Source: Rhodothermales bacterium (lineage in GTDB: Bacteria; Bacteroidota; Rhodothermia; Rhodothermales; JANQRZ01). Taken from it: a stretch of DNA of 64,000 nt. This document shows positions 39,314 to 47,263 of this stretch, in pieces; position 1 is the stretch's first letter; the number at the start of each line of letters is the position of its first letter. The stretch lies in assembly GCA_039944855.1 (NCBI GenBank), contig JBDUXZ010000022.1, positions 1-64,000 of the forward strand. The letters run 5' to 3'. The notes under the pieces were generated by a model. That model saw only the letters and a program-made list of their open reading frames with translations, was not told the origin of the DNA and made no database searches. A program made the position numbers and the translations under genes.

Positions 39314-39339
39314 GTGTTCATAACACGTGTTATGAACAC
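39314..39339. promoter_or_regulatory. perfect 26-bp palindrome, MarR operator
   Basis: Left arm GTGTTCATAACAC (39314-39326) is followed directly by its exact reverse complement (39327-39339). It lies immediately upstream of marR; size and symmetry fit a MarR dimer site. Confidence 0.75.
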
Positions 39340-39474
39340 GTAATGCGCCCCCCGGTTCCAGTGTGAACTGGGTCTCGTGTGGGCTCCGCGTGAAGAGGAC
39401 CACGGGCGAAGAACAAATTATCCAAAGCGACGATGACCCCTCAAGTAGCAAACGAAGAGTGACCGCGCCTAGCG

Positions 39475-40173
39475 CTAATCCGTGACGTGGCTAGCTATCA
39501 CGCCGCGGCGGTATTGGCTTGGGGTCATTCCCACACGCTCACGGAACGTCTTGGCGAAGTGGCTCGCGTTGCGGAGACCAACGCGGCGGGCGATCTCGCC
39601 CACATGGAGCTCACTGTGCCTCAGAAGCCGCTGAGCTTGCTCGACGCGGCACCGCGTGACGTACTCCAGCGGCGTTTCTCCGAGCGTCCGCTTGAATTCT
39701 CGCGCGAAGTGCGCCTCACTGAGGTGAGCTCGCTGTGCGATGTGGGCCACTTTGATGGGCTCGCTGAGATGAGCGCGGACGTAGTCGAATACGTCACGCA
39801 GCCGGGCGCGAGGGATGCCGCCGCGCCACTCCTCCTCGTTTATCCCCTCGCTGGTTCCGAATACGATGAGCCTGTAGATCTTCGCGGCTAGCTCCTTCGC
39901 CGTCGGGGCAGCGAGCATGTCGTCGCGGCCGAGACGATAGGCTGCAAAGGCAGGTGGCCCGCCCCCAGCCTGGACCTTCAAGCAGACCAGAGGTCGAGGC
40001 CCGTCGGAGGGTTCCGCGTCGCCGACTTCCCGTTCGAATTCGGTGAGAGCGCGCTCCACAACCTCCCGCTCCGCTTCGGACCAGTCACCGGCGAAGTGGA
40101 TGTAGCCATCGGTTTCCATAGCGATGCGAGGGACATGAGCGTGCCGAGGTGCATCCAAGCTTCCGACCGTCAT
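39475..40173 (-). CDS. AraC-family transcriptional regulator
   Basis: A 232-residue protein. A short N-terminal region (HFAGDWSEAEREVVERALTEF) precedes a C-terminal double HTH: IKVAHIAQRAHLSEAHFAREFKRTLGETPLEYV and VGEIARRVGLRNASHFAKTFRERVGMTPSQYRRGV. No clear effector domain. Start at 40173 or, more likely by content, the Met at 40119. No obvious target next to it; the plasmid genes start 170 bp away in the opposite direction. Confidence 0.88.
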   Translation of the reverse strand: MTVGSLDAPRHAHVPRIAMETDGYIHFAGDWSEAEREVVERALTEFEREVGDAEPSDGPRPLVCLKVQAGGGPPAFAAYRLGRDDMLAAPTAKELAAKIYRLIVFGTSEGINEEEWRGGIPRARLRDVFDYVRAHLSEPIKVAHIAQRAHLSEAHFAREFKRTLGETPLEYVTRCRVEQAQRLLRHSELHVGEIARRVGLRNASHFAKTFRERVGMTPSQYRRGVIASHVTD

Positions 40174-40343
40174 ATGTGCTAACCATAGGGCGCGTTAACT
40201 GTTTCTTCACGATAGTGCAGTAAGCCGTCGCCACTCTTGATCGGCGGTAACGGCCGGGTCGCTCCTGGCGGAGCGAAGAGCGACCCGGCCTCTCAATGAG
40301 GTGAGCGCTCGCCCAGTAGTCCATCCACGAACGCCTTGCCGCC

Positions 40344-41540
40344 ATGTCTGTCCAACCAACAGCACGGAGCCTCGCACTCGAAGCCGTAGCCGAGGAACTT
40401 GCCCGTTCTCTCCTTCCCGAGAACCCCTTCCCCACCAGCATCACCTCCTGCAACTCGGCCGTCGTCGGGCGATTCGGCGAGTGGGTCGAGGCGCAGCGGG
40501 CGAGGGTCGAGGCCGATCTAGGACAGTTACGAGGCCGCGACGAGTCTCCCGAGGCGTGGGAGTTGAGCGCACTCGCCGGTGCCGTCCGCGAGTGGCGGGT
40601 CTTCGCCGCCTTTCACCGGCTCCACGAGGAGCGTTGGTGCCCCGCCCTCCTCTTCCGTCTCGCGACGAAGACCGACCTCCTCGTCCTCTGCGATCCCTCT
40701 GCGGACTCGTCACCGTCGGGGTTCGGGGAGCGGGAGAAGCGTGTGCTCGCCAAGCGCGGCATCGACCACCGCCTCAAGTGGATAGCGGCTCGGCAGCTGG
40801 TGGCAGCGATGGGGCTGCTGGAGGCAGCAGTGCCCGATCCAGAGGGTGCCGAACCGCAAGAGTATGACGGAGCAACTCCCGCCGTGGACGTCGCCGGCGA
40901 TGGTGCTCTTGGGGCTGCGGAGGTCGCCGTCGTGGTGGCCGCCGACGTGCGGGCTGAGGAGGCTGCTACTGAAGAGCCGCCCGCTGCGGAGTCCGTCCCC
41001 GAGGCGGAGCCGTCGAGTGAAGAGACCCCACCCGAACGCGCGTCGGGCGAGACGCTCCCGCCACTCCGTCTGAACCGCGTCTGGTCAGCGCTCCCGACCT
41101 ACACGAAGAAGCAGCTCGAAGCGGTGCACGAACGGTCCGGAGTCGGGCTGTGGAGCCAGTTCGGGGAACGCTTCTACTCCTCGATGAGGAAGGCGGAGAT
41201 GCTGGAGTTCGTCCAGCGCGTTGTGCGGCATCACGCCTGCCTCGACGCGGCGCAGCACCTCACGGACTGCCAGCTCGACGAACTCCACGACTGGATGCGG
41301 TTCAACCTGACCGAGCGCTACCAGCGGGACGAAGACCTCCGCATCGCCGCACGACTGTTCGGAGACTTCCTGGCTGGTGCCGCACTCAGCCGCGACGGGC
41401 ACGGGCTCTCGCCGGAGGCCTGGAATCGGTATCGCAAGGCCGAGATCAGGCGGATCGCGGCCTTCTGCTACCACCGCTTCTACGAGGCAGCGTCCACAGA
41501 AGGAGCACGCCCGGAGACGGCGGAGGTGGCGCTCGATTGA
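40344..41540 (+). CDS. hypothetical plasmid protein
   Basis: A 398-residue soluble protein in three parts: a helical N-terminal domain (1-170) with WELSALAGAVREWRVFAAFHRLHEERW, a Glu/Pro/Ala-rich linker (about 175-255), and a helical C-terminal domain with SALPTYTKKQLEAVHERSGVG and WNRYRKAEIRRIAAFCYHRFYE. No family recognised. It opens the plasmid-type gene block and is followed by a long structured intergenic region. Confidence 0.65.
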   Translation: MSVQPTARSLALEAVAEELARSLLPENPFPTSITSCNSAVVGRFGEWVEAQRARVEADLGQLRGRDESPEAWELSALAGAVREWRVFAAFHRLHEERWCPALLFRLATKTDLLVLCDPSADSSPSGFGEREKRVLAKRGIDHRLKWIAARQLVAAMGLLEAAVPDPEGAEPQEYDGATPAVDVAGDGALGAAEVAVVVAADVRAEEAATEEPPAAESVPEAEPSSEETPPERASGETLPPLRLNRVWSALPTYTKKQLEAVHERSGVGLWSQFGERFYSSMRKAEMLEFVQRVVRHHACLDAAQHLTDCQLDELHDWMRFNLTERYQRDEDLRIAARLFGDFLAGAALSRDGHGLSPEAWNRYRKAEIRRIAAFCYHRFYEAASTEGARPETAEVALD

Positions 41541-42218
41541 CCGACTCTCGAGTGCGCCGAGGGCGACCCCGGTCTTCCTCGGTGCGTTCTATCCCTCTCC
41601 GTGCGCCTGGCTGCGGGCACTTCGCCTGCGGCCGGGCCGGTGAGAGCGGCGGCCTCGGTGGCTTTGGTGCGTGCTCGCGCACGGGTGGGAGTTGAGAGCC
41701 CCGCCCGCCATCGGGGTCGCCGCATTTCCGTGCGCTGGGGAGAATCGACAGAAGCGAGCCTGTGGCCGCTTCCGGCTGGTCGGCCCGGTGAGGCTGCTCT
41801 GTGGACTCGGGAAGTCCGTCCGCTGCCTCATCGGAGGGACCCTCGGGGAGCGGCCCTCGGGTCCACCCCCCAACAGGGCTGGCTGGCAGCGGGAAGGGAA
41901 AATTAGGCGACGGCCGGACAGCGTCAAGGTCGTTCGGCCCCGTGCTCGCGCTGCGCCACTTAAGCGGGCGCTGTAAGCGCCTGAGCGCCTAAGTGCCGGT
42001 CGCTCCGCGCGGGGGCGCTCCACCTTGACTCAACCGGACGAGCGGGAGCAGGTCGCTTTGCGCGGCCCGCTCTGTCGGCTTCGCCTCTTCCACTCGTCCT
42101 GTCCGTCCTTACGCCTGCCAGCGGGGTGGCCGCTGGCCAGCGCAAACATGCCTGGCCCTCCGGCTCGGCTGCGAATGCAGCCGTCGCTCTCATCTCATCA
42201 CCAGCACGGAGGTCCACC
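41541..42218 (+). other. 678-bp intergenic region with hairpins
   Basis: No gene supported. It holds a stem-loop at 41957-41995 and a perfect hairpin CGGCTGC-GAAT-GCAGCCG (42166-42183). Just before the next ATG is a leader TCATCACCAGCACGGAGGTCC that recurs before the DUF932 gene. It could contain an untranslated leader RNA. Confidence 0.5.
41957..41995. repeat. composite stem-loop
   Basis: Outer arms CACTTA/TAAGTG enclose an inner perfect hairpin GGCGCT-GTA-AGCGCC (41967-41981). Lies in the gene-free leader region of the plasmid block. Possible RNA structure or protein-binding site; no T-run. Confidence 0.45.
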
Positions 42219-42998
42219 ATGACCAACCCCCGCACCACGTATCGCTCTACTCCTGGCGGCGCACAGCGCCCGCACTACGCTCAGGCCCGCACCTGGTACC
42301 GCTACGCGAAGCGGCTCCGAAGCGCGGCAGCGCGGAGCACATGCCCATCCTTCAACCCGCACCTCCTCAAGGAGGAGGCCCTCGCGCAAAGCCTCCGGCT
42401 TCGCACGCGCGGGTTGGTCGTTCCTACAGCGCTTGAGCTCACGCCCGAGGCCGAGAGTGGGCTCCGACGGCTGGAGCACTGGACGGGGCAGCAGGGCGCA
42501 CGTTTCCCCGAGCTGGTCGCTCGCATCGCCGTCACCGATCCCGACGATCCCACGGCGGACGAGGTCCACCTCTTCCTCGAAGAGCACGACCGCACGAGCT
42601 CCCGAGGCCGCAAGAGCTTCGTCGGACGCCTCCCGGCAGCGCACGCGCTCTGGGTGGTCCCGCTCCTCCGGCTCGAAACCGACGCCTACGGGACCGGCCC
42701 GGTCCTCCGGTTCTACGTCACCGGCAACACCGTCCGGCTGACGCGGCCGGGCCTCGACGCTGAAGCCTCCGGGGTCCAGGTCGCCATCGCTGAGGCGCAC
42801 GAGGCTGCGCGGGCCTGGATCGACTGGGCCGACGACCGGCGCACGTGGGCTGACGCGCACGCCGTAGCCGAGGCGAGCCCCTACGCCTACCGGGCCTCCT
42901 ACCTCGACGGGCTGCTCTACGGCACGGACCACTTCGGCCCGAGCACCTACGAGCTGAACGGTCACGAGAGCGAGGAGGCTGACGAGACAGGCTGGTAG
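42219..42998 (+). CDS. hypothetical plasmid protein
   Basis: A 259-residue soluble protein, start MTNPRTTYRSTPGGAQRPHY chosen by the GGAGGT ribosome site 6 bp upstream and a leader shared with the next gene. An Arg-rich N-terminus is followed by TEGW-free but Trp/Tyr-containing segments (LEHWTGQQGARFPELVARIAVTD, AARAWIDWADDRRTWADAHAVAE, YRASYLDGLLYGTDHFG). No known family recognised. Located with DUF932 and RadC genes, so probably a plasmid maintenance or host-defence function. Confidence 0.65.
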   Translation: MTNPRTTYRSTPGGAQRPHYAQARTWYRYAKRLRSAAARSTCPSFNPHLLKEEALAQSLRLRTRGLVVPTALELTPEAESGLRRLEHWTGQQGARFPELVARIAVTDPDDPTADEVHLFLEEHDRTSSRGRKSFVGRLPAAHALWVVPLLRLETDAYGTGPVLRFYVTGNTVRLTRPGLDAEASGVQVAIAEAHEAARAWIDWADDRRTWADAHAVAEASPYAYRASYLDGLLYGTDHFGPSTYELNGHESEEADETGW

Positions 42999-43068
42999 CA
43001 GGAGCTCCCGCTCCACGGCCGCCGGGTGGCGCGCCCCTCTCAGTGAGGCGCGTCGCCCGGCTCGCCTT

Positions 43069-43085
43069 GAGGCTTCGGCCTCTTT
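43069..43085 (+). terminator. UUCG-loop hairpin, terminator-like
   Basis: GAGGC-TTCG-GCCTC followed by TTTG, 70 bp after the preceding stop and just before the DUF932 leader. Short stem; may attenuate rather than end transcription. Confidence 0.45.
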
Positions 43086-43119
43086 GCTCTCATCATCACC
43101 AGTATGGAGGTGCAACACC

Positions 43120-44208
43120 ATGCACGACATCTTTGGAAACCGCTTCTACAGCCGCCAGAAGGCAGCATGGCATCGCCTCGGCGAGACGTTCGACCTCGAC
43201 GACGAGGTGTCCGTCGTCGACGCCGTGGGCAAGACCGCCGTCGGCATCGAGATCGACGCCGCGCCGCTGAAGTACGTCTACGAGGGGGAGGCTTATCAAA
43301 CCGACCAGAGCGCCATCATTCGCAAGCCGACGCCTGACGACCCCGAGCCGCGCGTGTTCGGTATCGCGTCCGAGAACTGGACCGTCGCGCAGTACCTCGA
43401 CTACGCGACGGCGCTCGACCCGCTCTCCGAGACGTTCCCCGTCGAGACCTGCGGCGTGCTCAAGGGCGGCGAGACCCTCTTCCTCGCGCTCCGCGGCGAC
43501 GCCTTCGCAGTCCAGAGCGTGGACGAGATCGAGAACTACTTCGTCTGCGTGCTGAGCCAGGTGCCGGGGAAAGGCCACCGCGTCCTCTTCACGCCCCGCC
43601 GCGTCGTCTGCCAGAACACCCTCTCGCTCGGCATCCGCCAGGCGACGATCAACCTCCGCATCCCGCACACGGGCGACCCGACGGGGACCGTGGCCTTCGC
43701 CGCACAGCTCGTGACCGAGATGACGCGAGCGACGGAAAAGGTGCAGGCCTACTTCGAGGCGATGGCGAAAACGCCCGTGGGCGAGGAGGGGCTGGATCGG
43801 ATTCTGAAGGAGGCCTTCCCCGACCCCGCGATGCCGACGAAGGTCCGCCTCTTCCAGAGCCTCACGCCGCAGCAGCTCGGGGTCATGAAGAACAGCACGA
43901 CGGGTAGCCGTCGTCTCAACCAGGCGATCATGGACGCCGAGGCCGCGATGGAGTCGTGGATGACCTCGACCGACCGCGTCCGGCAGATCCGCGACGGCGC
44001 GCGCGTGCTCTACTCGAAGTTCAACGACGAGCACCCGCAGTTCGCCCGGACCGTCTGGGCCGCCTACAACGCGGCGACGGAGACGAGCGACTGGCGCGAG
44101 GGCCGCGGCGACGTGGACCACTCCGTCGTCTTCGGCCCGAGGTCGCAGGAGAAGGTCCGCGCCTTTCGGGCGGCCATTGAGCTGGCGGTCGGCCTCAGCA
44201 TGAACTGA
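43120..44208 (+). CDS. DUF932 (phage/plasmid-like TIGR03299) protein
   Basis: A 362-residue protein. Recognisable features: N-terminal WHRLGETFDLDDEVSVVDAV, then YQTDQSAIIRKPTP, VFGIASENWTVAQYLDY and FTPRRVVCQNTLSLGIRQA. These match the DUF932 family carried by plasmids and phages, whose biochemical role is unknown. Start MHDIFGNRFYS follows GGAGGT. The leader TCATCACCAGTATGGAGGT repeats that of the preceding gene. A strong terminator follows. Confidence 0.88.
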   Translation: MHDIFGNRFYSRQKAAWHRLGETFDLDDEVSVVDAVGKTAVGIEIDAAPLKYVYEGEAYQTDQSAIIRKPTPDDPEPRVFGIASENWTVAQYLDYATALDPLSETFPVETCGVLKGGETLFLALRGDAFAVQSVDEIENYFVCVLSQVPGKGHRVLFTPRRVVCQNTLSLGIRQATINLRIPHTGDPTGTVAFAAQLVTEMTRATEKVQAYFEAMAKTPVGEEGLDRILKEAFPDPAMPTKVRLFQSLTPQQLGVMKNSTTGSRRLNQAIMDAEAAMESWMTSTDRVRQIRDGARVLYSKFNDEHPQFARTVWAAYNAATETSDWREGRGDVDHSVVFGPRSQEKVRAFRAAIELAVGLSMN

Positions 44209-44219
44209 GGGAACTGGGT

Positions 44220-44272
44220 GGGGAGGGCGCTTCGGCTGGAGTCGTGGCCGAAGCGCCCTCCCCTATTCATTT
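44220..44272 (+). terminator. strong intrinsic terminator
   Basis: A perfect 17-bp stem, GGGGAGGGCGCTTCGGC (44220-44236) with its exact complement at 44247-44263, has a 10-base loop and is followed by TATTCATTT. It ends the DUF932 transcript. Confidence 0.85.
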
Positions 44273-44285
44273 AACCACACGGTCC

Positions 44286-44882
44286 ATGAAAGCGACCCCG
44301 AAGAACCTCCTCGTCCTGACCCGTCTCGAAGAGCGGATGCAGGAAGGCTGCGCGCGCGACCGCATCGGCGGCCACCCCGCCCTCACGGCCTACGACCTCT
44401 GGCCGGGCGAGCGCTACCACGCCGACCGCCTCGTCCGGCTCGGCTTCCTGAAGAAGACCCGGACGTGCACGCCGTGGTATGGCCGCCAGCCCGTCACGCT
44501 CTATTACGCGGACGGCGACTGCGAGGCGAACCCGTTCCCCGAGGGGCACCCTCTGCGGGGGATGCAGAACCGCCGGATGCAGGAGAAGCTGGCGAGCGGC
44601 GAGGCTGTAGACCTCTCCGGCTGCGCGCGCTCTGCGCACGGCGACTACCTCCTCGGGGAGGTGGACGCCCGCGACCTCGCTGCTGCGGCGACGGATCACG
44701 AGGTGCTGCTCCTCGCCGCGCGCTCGGGCACCCTCTTCGCCGAGGACAAGGACTACTGCAACGCGGCCACCGAGGCGTGGATCTGGTCCATCGGCGTCCA
44801 CCGCGAGACGGGGCGGGTGTGGGCCTCGCACCGGGCGAGCAAGTACCGCAACCCCGCCTTTGTCTGCATCTGGCTTCGGTGA
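44286..44882 (+). CDS. hypothetical plasmid protein
   Basis: A 198-residue soluble protein starting MKATPKNLLVLTRLEERM. Features: DRIGGHPALTAYDLWPGERYHADRLVRLGFLKKTRTCTPWYG (winged-helix-like), and a Trp/Cys-containing C-terminus with DKDYCNAATEAWIWSIGVHRETGRVWASHRASKYRNP. The latter resembles small plasmid proteins found beside radC and DUF932, but I cannot name the family. It nearly touches the RadC gene. Confidence 0.65.
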   Translation: MKATPKNLLVLTRLEERMQEGCARDRIGGHPALTAYDLWPGERYHADRLVRLGFLKKTRTCTPWYGRQPVTLYYADGDCEANPFPEGHPLRGMQNRRMQEKLASGEAVDLSGCARSAHGDYLLGEVDARDLAAAATDHEVLLLAARSGTLFAEDKDYCNAATEAWIWSIGVHRETGRVWASHRASKYRNPAFVCIWLR

Positions 44883-44899
44883 TGGGAGGAGGAACCGTC

Positions 44900-45454
44900 A
44901 TGCAGCAAGACCTCTTCACCGACGGCGTGGCCGAGGCGACAGCGGCACGCAGAACGAGGCACGCGACGAGCTCTCGGACGATGTCGCCGGCGACGTACCG
45001 CGAAGCCCTCTTCTCCGGTGTCCCGCTCTACACGACGCGGCTCGTGCGCGAGCGGGTGTTCACCTTCCCCGAGCGAGAGCAGGTGAGCTCACCTGCCGCC
45101 GCCGCGGCCGTGCTCCAGGACTACTTTGCCGACCGCGACCGCGAGGAGTTCGTCGTCTGTCTCCTCGACACGGCCAGCACCCTCGTCGGGCTGCACGTTG
45201 CCTCCGTGGGCGGGCTGGCAGCGAGCATCGTCGAGCCTAGGCAGGTGTTCAAGGCGGCCGTCCTCGCCAACGCCGCCTCCCTCCTCCTCGCCCACAACCA
45301 CCCCTCGGGCAACCCCGAGCCGAGTCGGGAGGACGTCGAGATCACGAAGCGGCTCGTCGAGACGGGGCGGCTCATGGGCATTCCGGTCCACGACCACCTG
45401 ATCATCACGGGTGACAGCTACACCAGTCTCGCTGAGCGAGGGCTGATGGGGTAA
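44900..45454 (+). CDS. RadC-like JAB-domain protein
   Basis: A 184-residue JAMM/MPN-domain protein: YFADRDREEFVVCLLDTASTLVG, SIVEPRQVFKAAVLANAASLLLAHNHPSGNPEPSREDVEITKRL. The HNHPSGN...S..D motif supplies the zinc ligands, and VHDHLIITGDSYTSLAERGLM is the usual end. RadC proteins are not established repair enzymes; they are common on mobile elements next to anti-restriction genes. It lacks the N-terminal HhH half of chromosomal RadC. Start with GGGAGGAGG upstream. Confidence 0.9.
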   Translation: MQQDLFTDGVAEATAARRTRHATSSRTMSPATYREALFSGVPLYTTRLVRERVFTFPEREQVSSPAAAAAVLQDYFADRDREEFVVCLLDTASTLVGLHVASVGGLAASIVEPRQVFKAAVLANAASLLLAHNHPSGNPEPSREDVEITKRLVETGRLMGIPVHDHLIITGDSYTSLAERGLMG

Positions 45455-45656
45455 GGAGCGCTGAGGGGGTAGGGAGCGGAGCCTTGCGGAGGCCTCGGCG
45501 TTTCGGCTAAGCTTGAAGAGCAAGCAATGTTCTCGCTTAGCAAGAAGAAGTCCGCCGGCGCTCTCACAGCGGTGTTCCATCTACGGCTGAGGGGGTTACT
45601 CCCATCGCTGTTACTAACACGAATGGGAGCGTGGGTGCTGATCGCACGTCGAGTGC

Positions 45657-46154
45657 TCAGGTCGTGAGCCTCGGATCTACGGGGAAGGGCTGCGGTGCTC
45701 CGATCTCCAACTCCCCGAAGCGCGGGTGTGTCGGGTTCAGCAGCGCGTTCCGCTCGTGTGGGACGACGGCGCTCGGCACGACGAGCGCGACCGAGCGCCG
45801 GGCGTCGAACCATTCCGCCCCGAGCGCCTGCGTCGAGGCGGGGTAAGGCCACGCCTGCCAGTCCGCCGGGAGGTCGCCCACATCGAGCGACTCGATGAGA
45901 TCGCCGAGCGCGTCCGGGACCGTCACGGGGATCGCCACGTAGTCGAACCGGAGGAGGTCGGCCCGCTCGACGTGGACGAGGGTTTCGAGGAGGGCGAGCG
46001 CGGCGCTCTCAGCGGCGTAGACCACCGGTGTCCCCTTCGGGTGCCATCGGCCAGCGTGGAGGGTGGAGCCGTAGCCGGAGAAAGGGCCGCGCGCCTCCCC
46101 CCTTCCAAGACGGCCGTACTTCGCCTTCGTGAGTCTCCAGAACGTTCTCGCCAC
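45657..46154 (-). CDS. RES-domain toxin
   Basis: A 165-residue toxin of the RES family, which depletes NAD+ in the cell. Motifs: FWRLTKAKYG (N-terminal Arg), SGYGSTLHAGRWHPKGTPVVYAAES (GxRW-VYA core), ALLETLVHV (Glu) and a C-terminal ERNALLNPTHPRFGELEIG (Asn-Pro-xH). Located 6 bp after the Xre/ParS-type antitoxin, same operon. A classical RES-Xre type II pair that stabilises the replicon. Confidence 0.9.
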   Translation of the reverse strand: MARTFWRLTKAKYGRLGRGEARGPFSGYGSTLHAGRWHPKGTPVVYAAESAALALLETLVHVERADLLRFDYVAIPVTVPDALGDLIESLDVGDLPADWQAWPYPASTQALGAEWFDARRSVALVVPSAVVPHERNALLNPTHPRFGELEIGAPQPFPVDPRLTT

Positions 46155-46160
46155 GGCTCG

Positions 46161-46601
46161 TCAGGCAGCAGCGGAGAACTCGACGGCGAAGAGCATGTCC
46201 TCGACCTCCCGCACGCCCGGTGCGGTGTCGGCGCGCTCCAGGGGCGTCTCGCCGTCCAGGAGCCGCTTCGGCGTCGTGAGCCACTCGGCCGCCGCCTCAG
46301 CGTCCTCGAAGACGGCGAAGGCGAGTTCGGCCAGGCGCGCCGTGCGGAGGAGCCGGTCGGACTCGTCCGGCGAGAGGCGACCGGCCTGGCGGCGACGGGC
46401 GAGCGTGCGCGGGGCGATGCCGAGCGTGCCGGCGAGGACCGAGACGGAGCAGCCCAGGAACGCCTGGAGCTGGTCGAAGGCCTCGGCCGAGAGGCCGTCT
46501 CGGATGACCGAGACCGGGGCCTCGTCTAGGTCGAGGAGGCGTCTGCCGTCGAGACGGTCGAGCAGGACGTCGCGGAGGTCCGGGAGCGTCAAGGCTTCCA
46601 T
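46161..46601 (-). CDS. Xre/MbcA/ParS-type antitoxin
   Basis: A 146-residue antitoxin. N-terminal HTH region: AFLGCSVSVLAGTLGIAPRTLARRRQAGRLSPDESDRLLR. The C-terminal toxin-binding domain has AFAVFEDAEAAAEWLTTPKRLLDGETPLERADTAPGVREVEDML, which fits the ParS/MbcA pattern (W, L-GxxPL, D.xxG...V...L). First gene of the pair. Start MEALTLPDL; an upstream Met would add 21 residues. Direct repeats GCACAAC (46640-46646 and 46661-46667) upstream may be its operator. Confidence 0.88.
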   Translation of the reverse strand: MEALTLPDLRDVLLDRLDGRRLLDLDEAPVSVIRDGLSAEAFDQLQAFLGCSVSVLAGTLGIAPRTLARRRQAGRLSPDESDRLLRTARLAELAFAVFEDAEAAAEWLTTPKRLLDGETPLERADTAPGVREVEDMLFAVEFSAAA

Positions 46602-46818
46602 CGGAATGCTGTTGGGTTCGGTGATGGTACGGCCATTTGCACAACGGGTTTCGGCAAGTGGCACAACGATCTAAAGCGCGAAGTTGCCCGCGGGTCGCTC
46701 GGGCAGAATCCGGCAGGACGGCGGCACAGATGGCGGGATCGCGTCAGGCACCCGTTGGACGCGAAGCGCAAGGTCCAGTATCGTGCTTCCGGTTCTGGAT
46801 AAGTGGATTCAGCAAGCA
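46602..46818. other. intergenic region upstream of mobC: TA promoter and possible oriT
   Basis: Near the antitoxin start are two GCACAAC direct repeats, 21 bp apart. Nearer to mobC is GTTCTGGATAAGTGG (46792-46806); GGATAAGTG resembles the nick regions of Q/P-type mobilisation origins. oriT commonly lies next to mobC, but no good inverted repeat was found, so this is tentative. Confidence 0.3.
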
Positions 46819-47247
46819 ATGACGCCGCTAAGCGAAAAGGTCGAAGAGGGGTTTGGGCTAAGCGAGATCGCACCCGCCAGCGCGCCGACTGAGGCGGCCT
46901 CTGAAGGGGCTACCCGTGGCGGCCGGCGGGGCGGACGACCGAAGAAGCCCCCGTCGGAGCGTCGGCGGCACAAGTACCTCGTCAGCGCGAACGACGCCGA
47001 GCGTAAGGCCATCGAGTCCGCGGCAGAGGCGACGGGTCTCGCGCCGTCGGCGTACCTCCGCGAAGTCGGGGTCGGTGGGGGCTCCGGGGGCCGCATTGAG
47101 CGGCGCGCCGGCGAGGTGGTCTACCACCGCCTCAGCCGGATCGGCGTCCGCCTCCAGGCGCTCGCCCGGCGCGTGTCAGAGCAGGAGCAGGCGGAGGAGC
47201 TGGAAGCGCTCGTCCGCGAGGTCGTCGAACTGAGGTCGAAGCTGTAG
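46819..47247 (+). CDS. mobC: MobC-like relaxosome accessory protein
   Basis: A 142-residue basic protein. A low-complexity N-terminus is followed by GRPKKPPSERRRHKYLVSANDAERKAIESAAEATGLAPSAYLREVGVG, a ribbon-helix-helix-like DNA-binding segment typical of MobC. The C-terminal coiled coil is RIGVRLQALARRVSEQEQAEELEALVREVVELRSKL. Directly before the relaxase (16 bp), as in mobilisation operons. Helps open oriT for nicking. Confidence 0.85.
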   Translation: MTPLSEKVEEGFGLSEIAPASAPTEAASEGATRGGRRGGRPKKPPSERRRHKYLVSANDAERKAIESAAEATGLAPSAYLREVGVGGGSGGRIERRAGEVVYHRLSRIGVRLQALARRVSEQEQAEELEALVREVVELRSKL

Positions 47248-47263
47248 ACGCGGAGGCGAGGCG

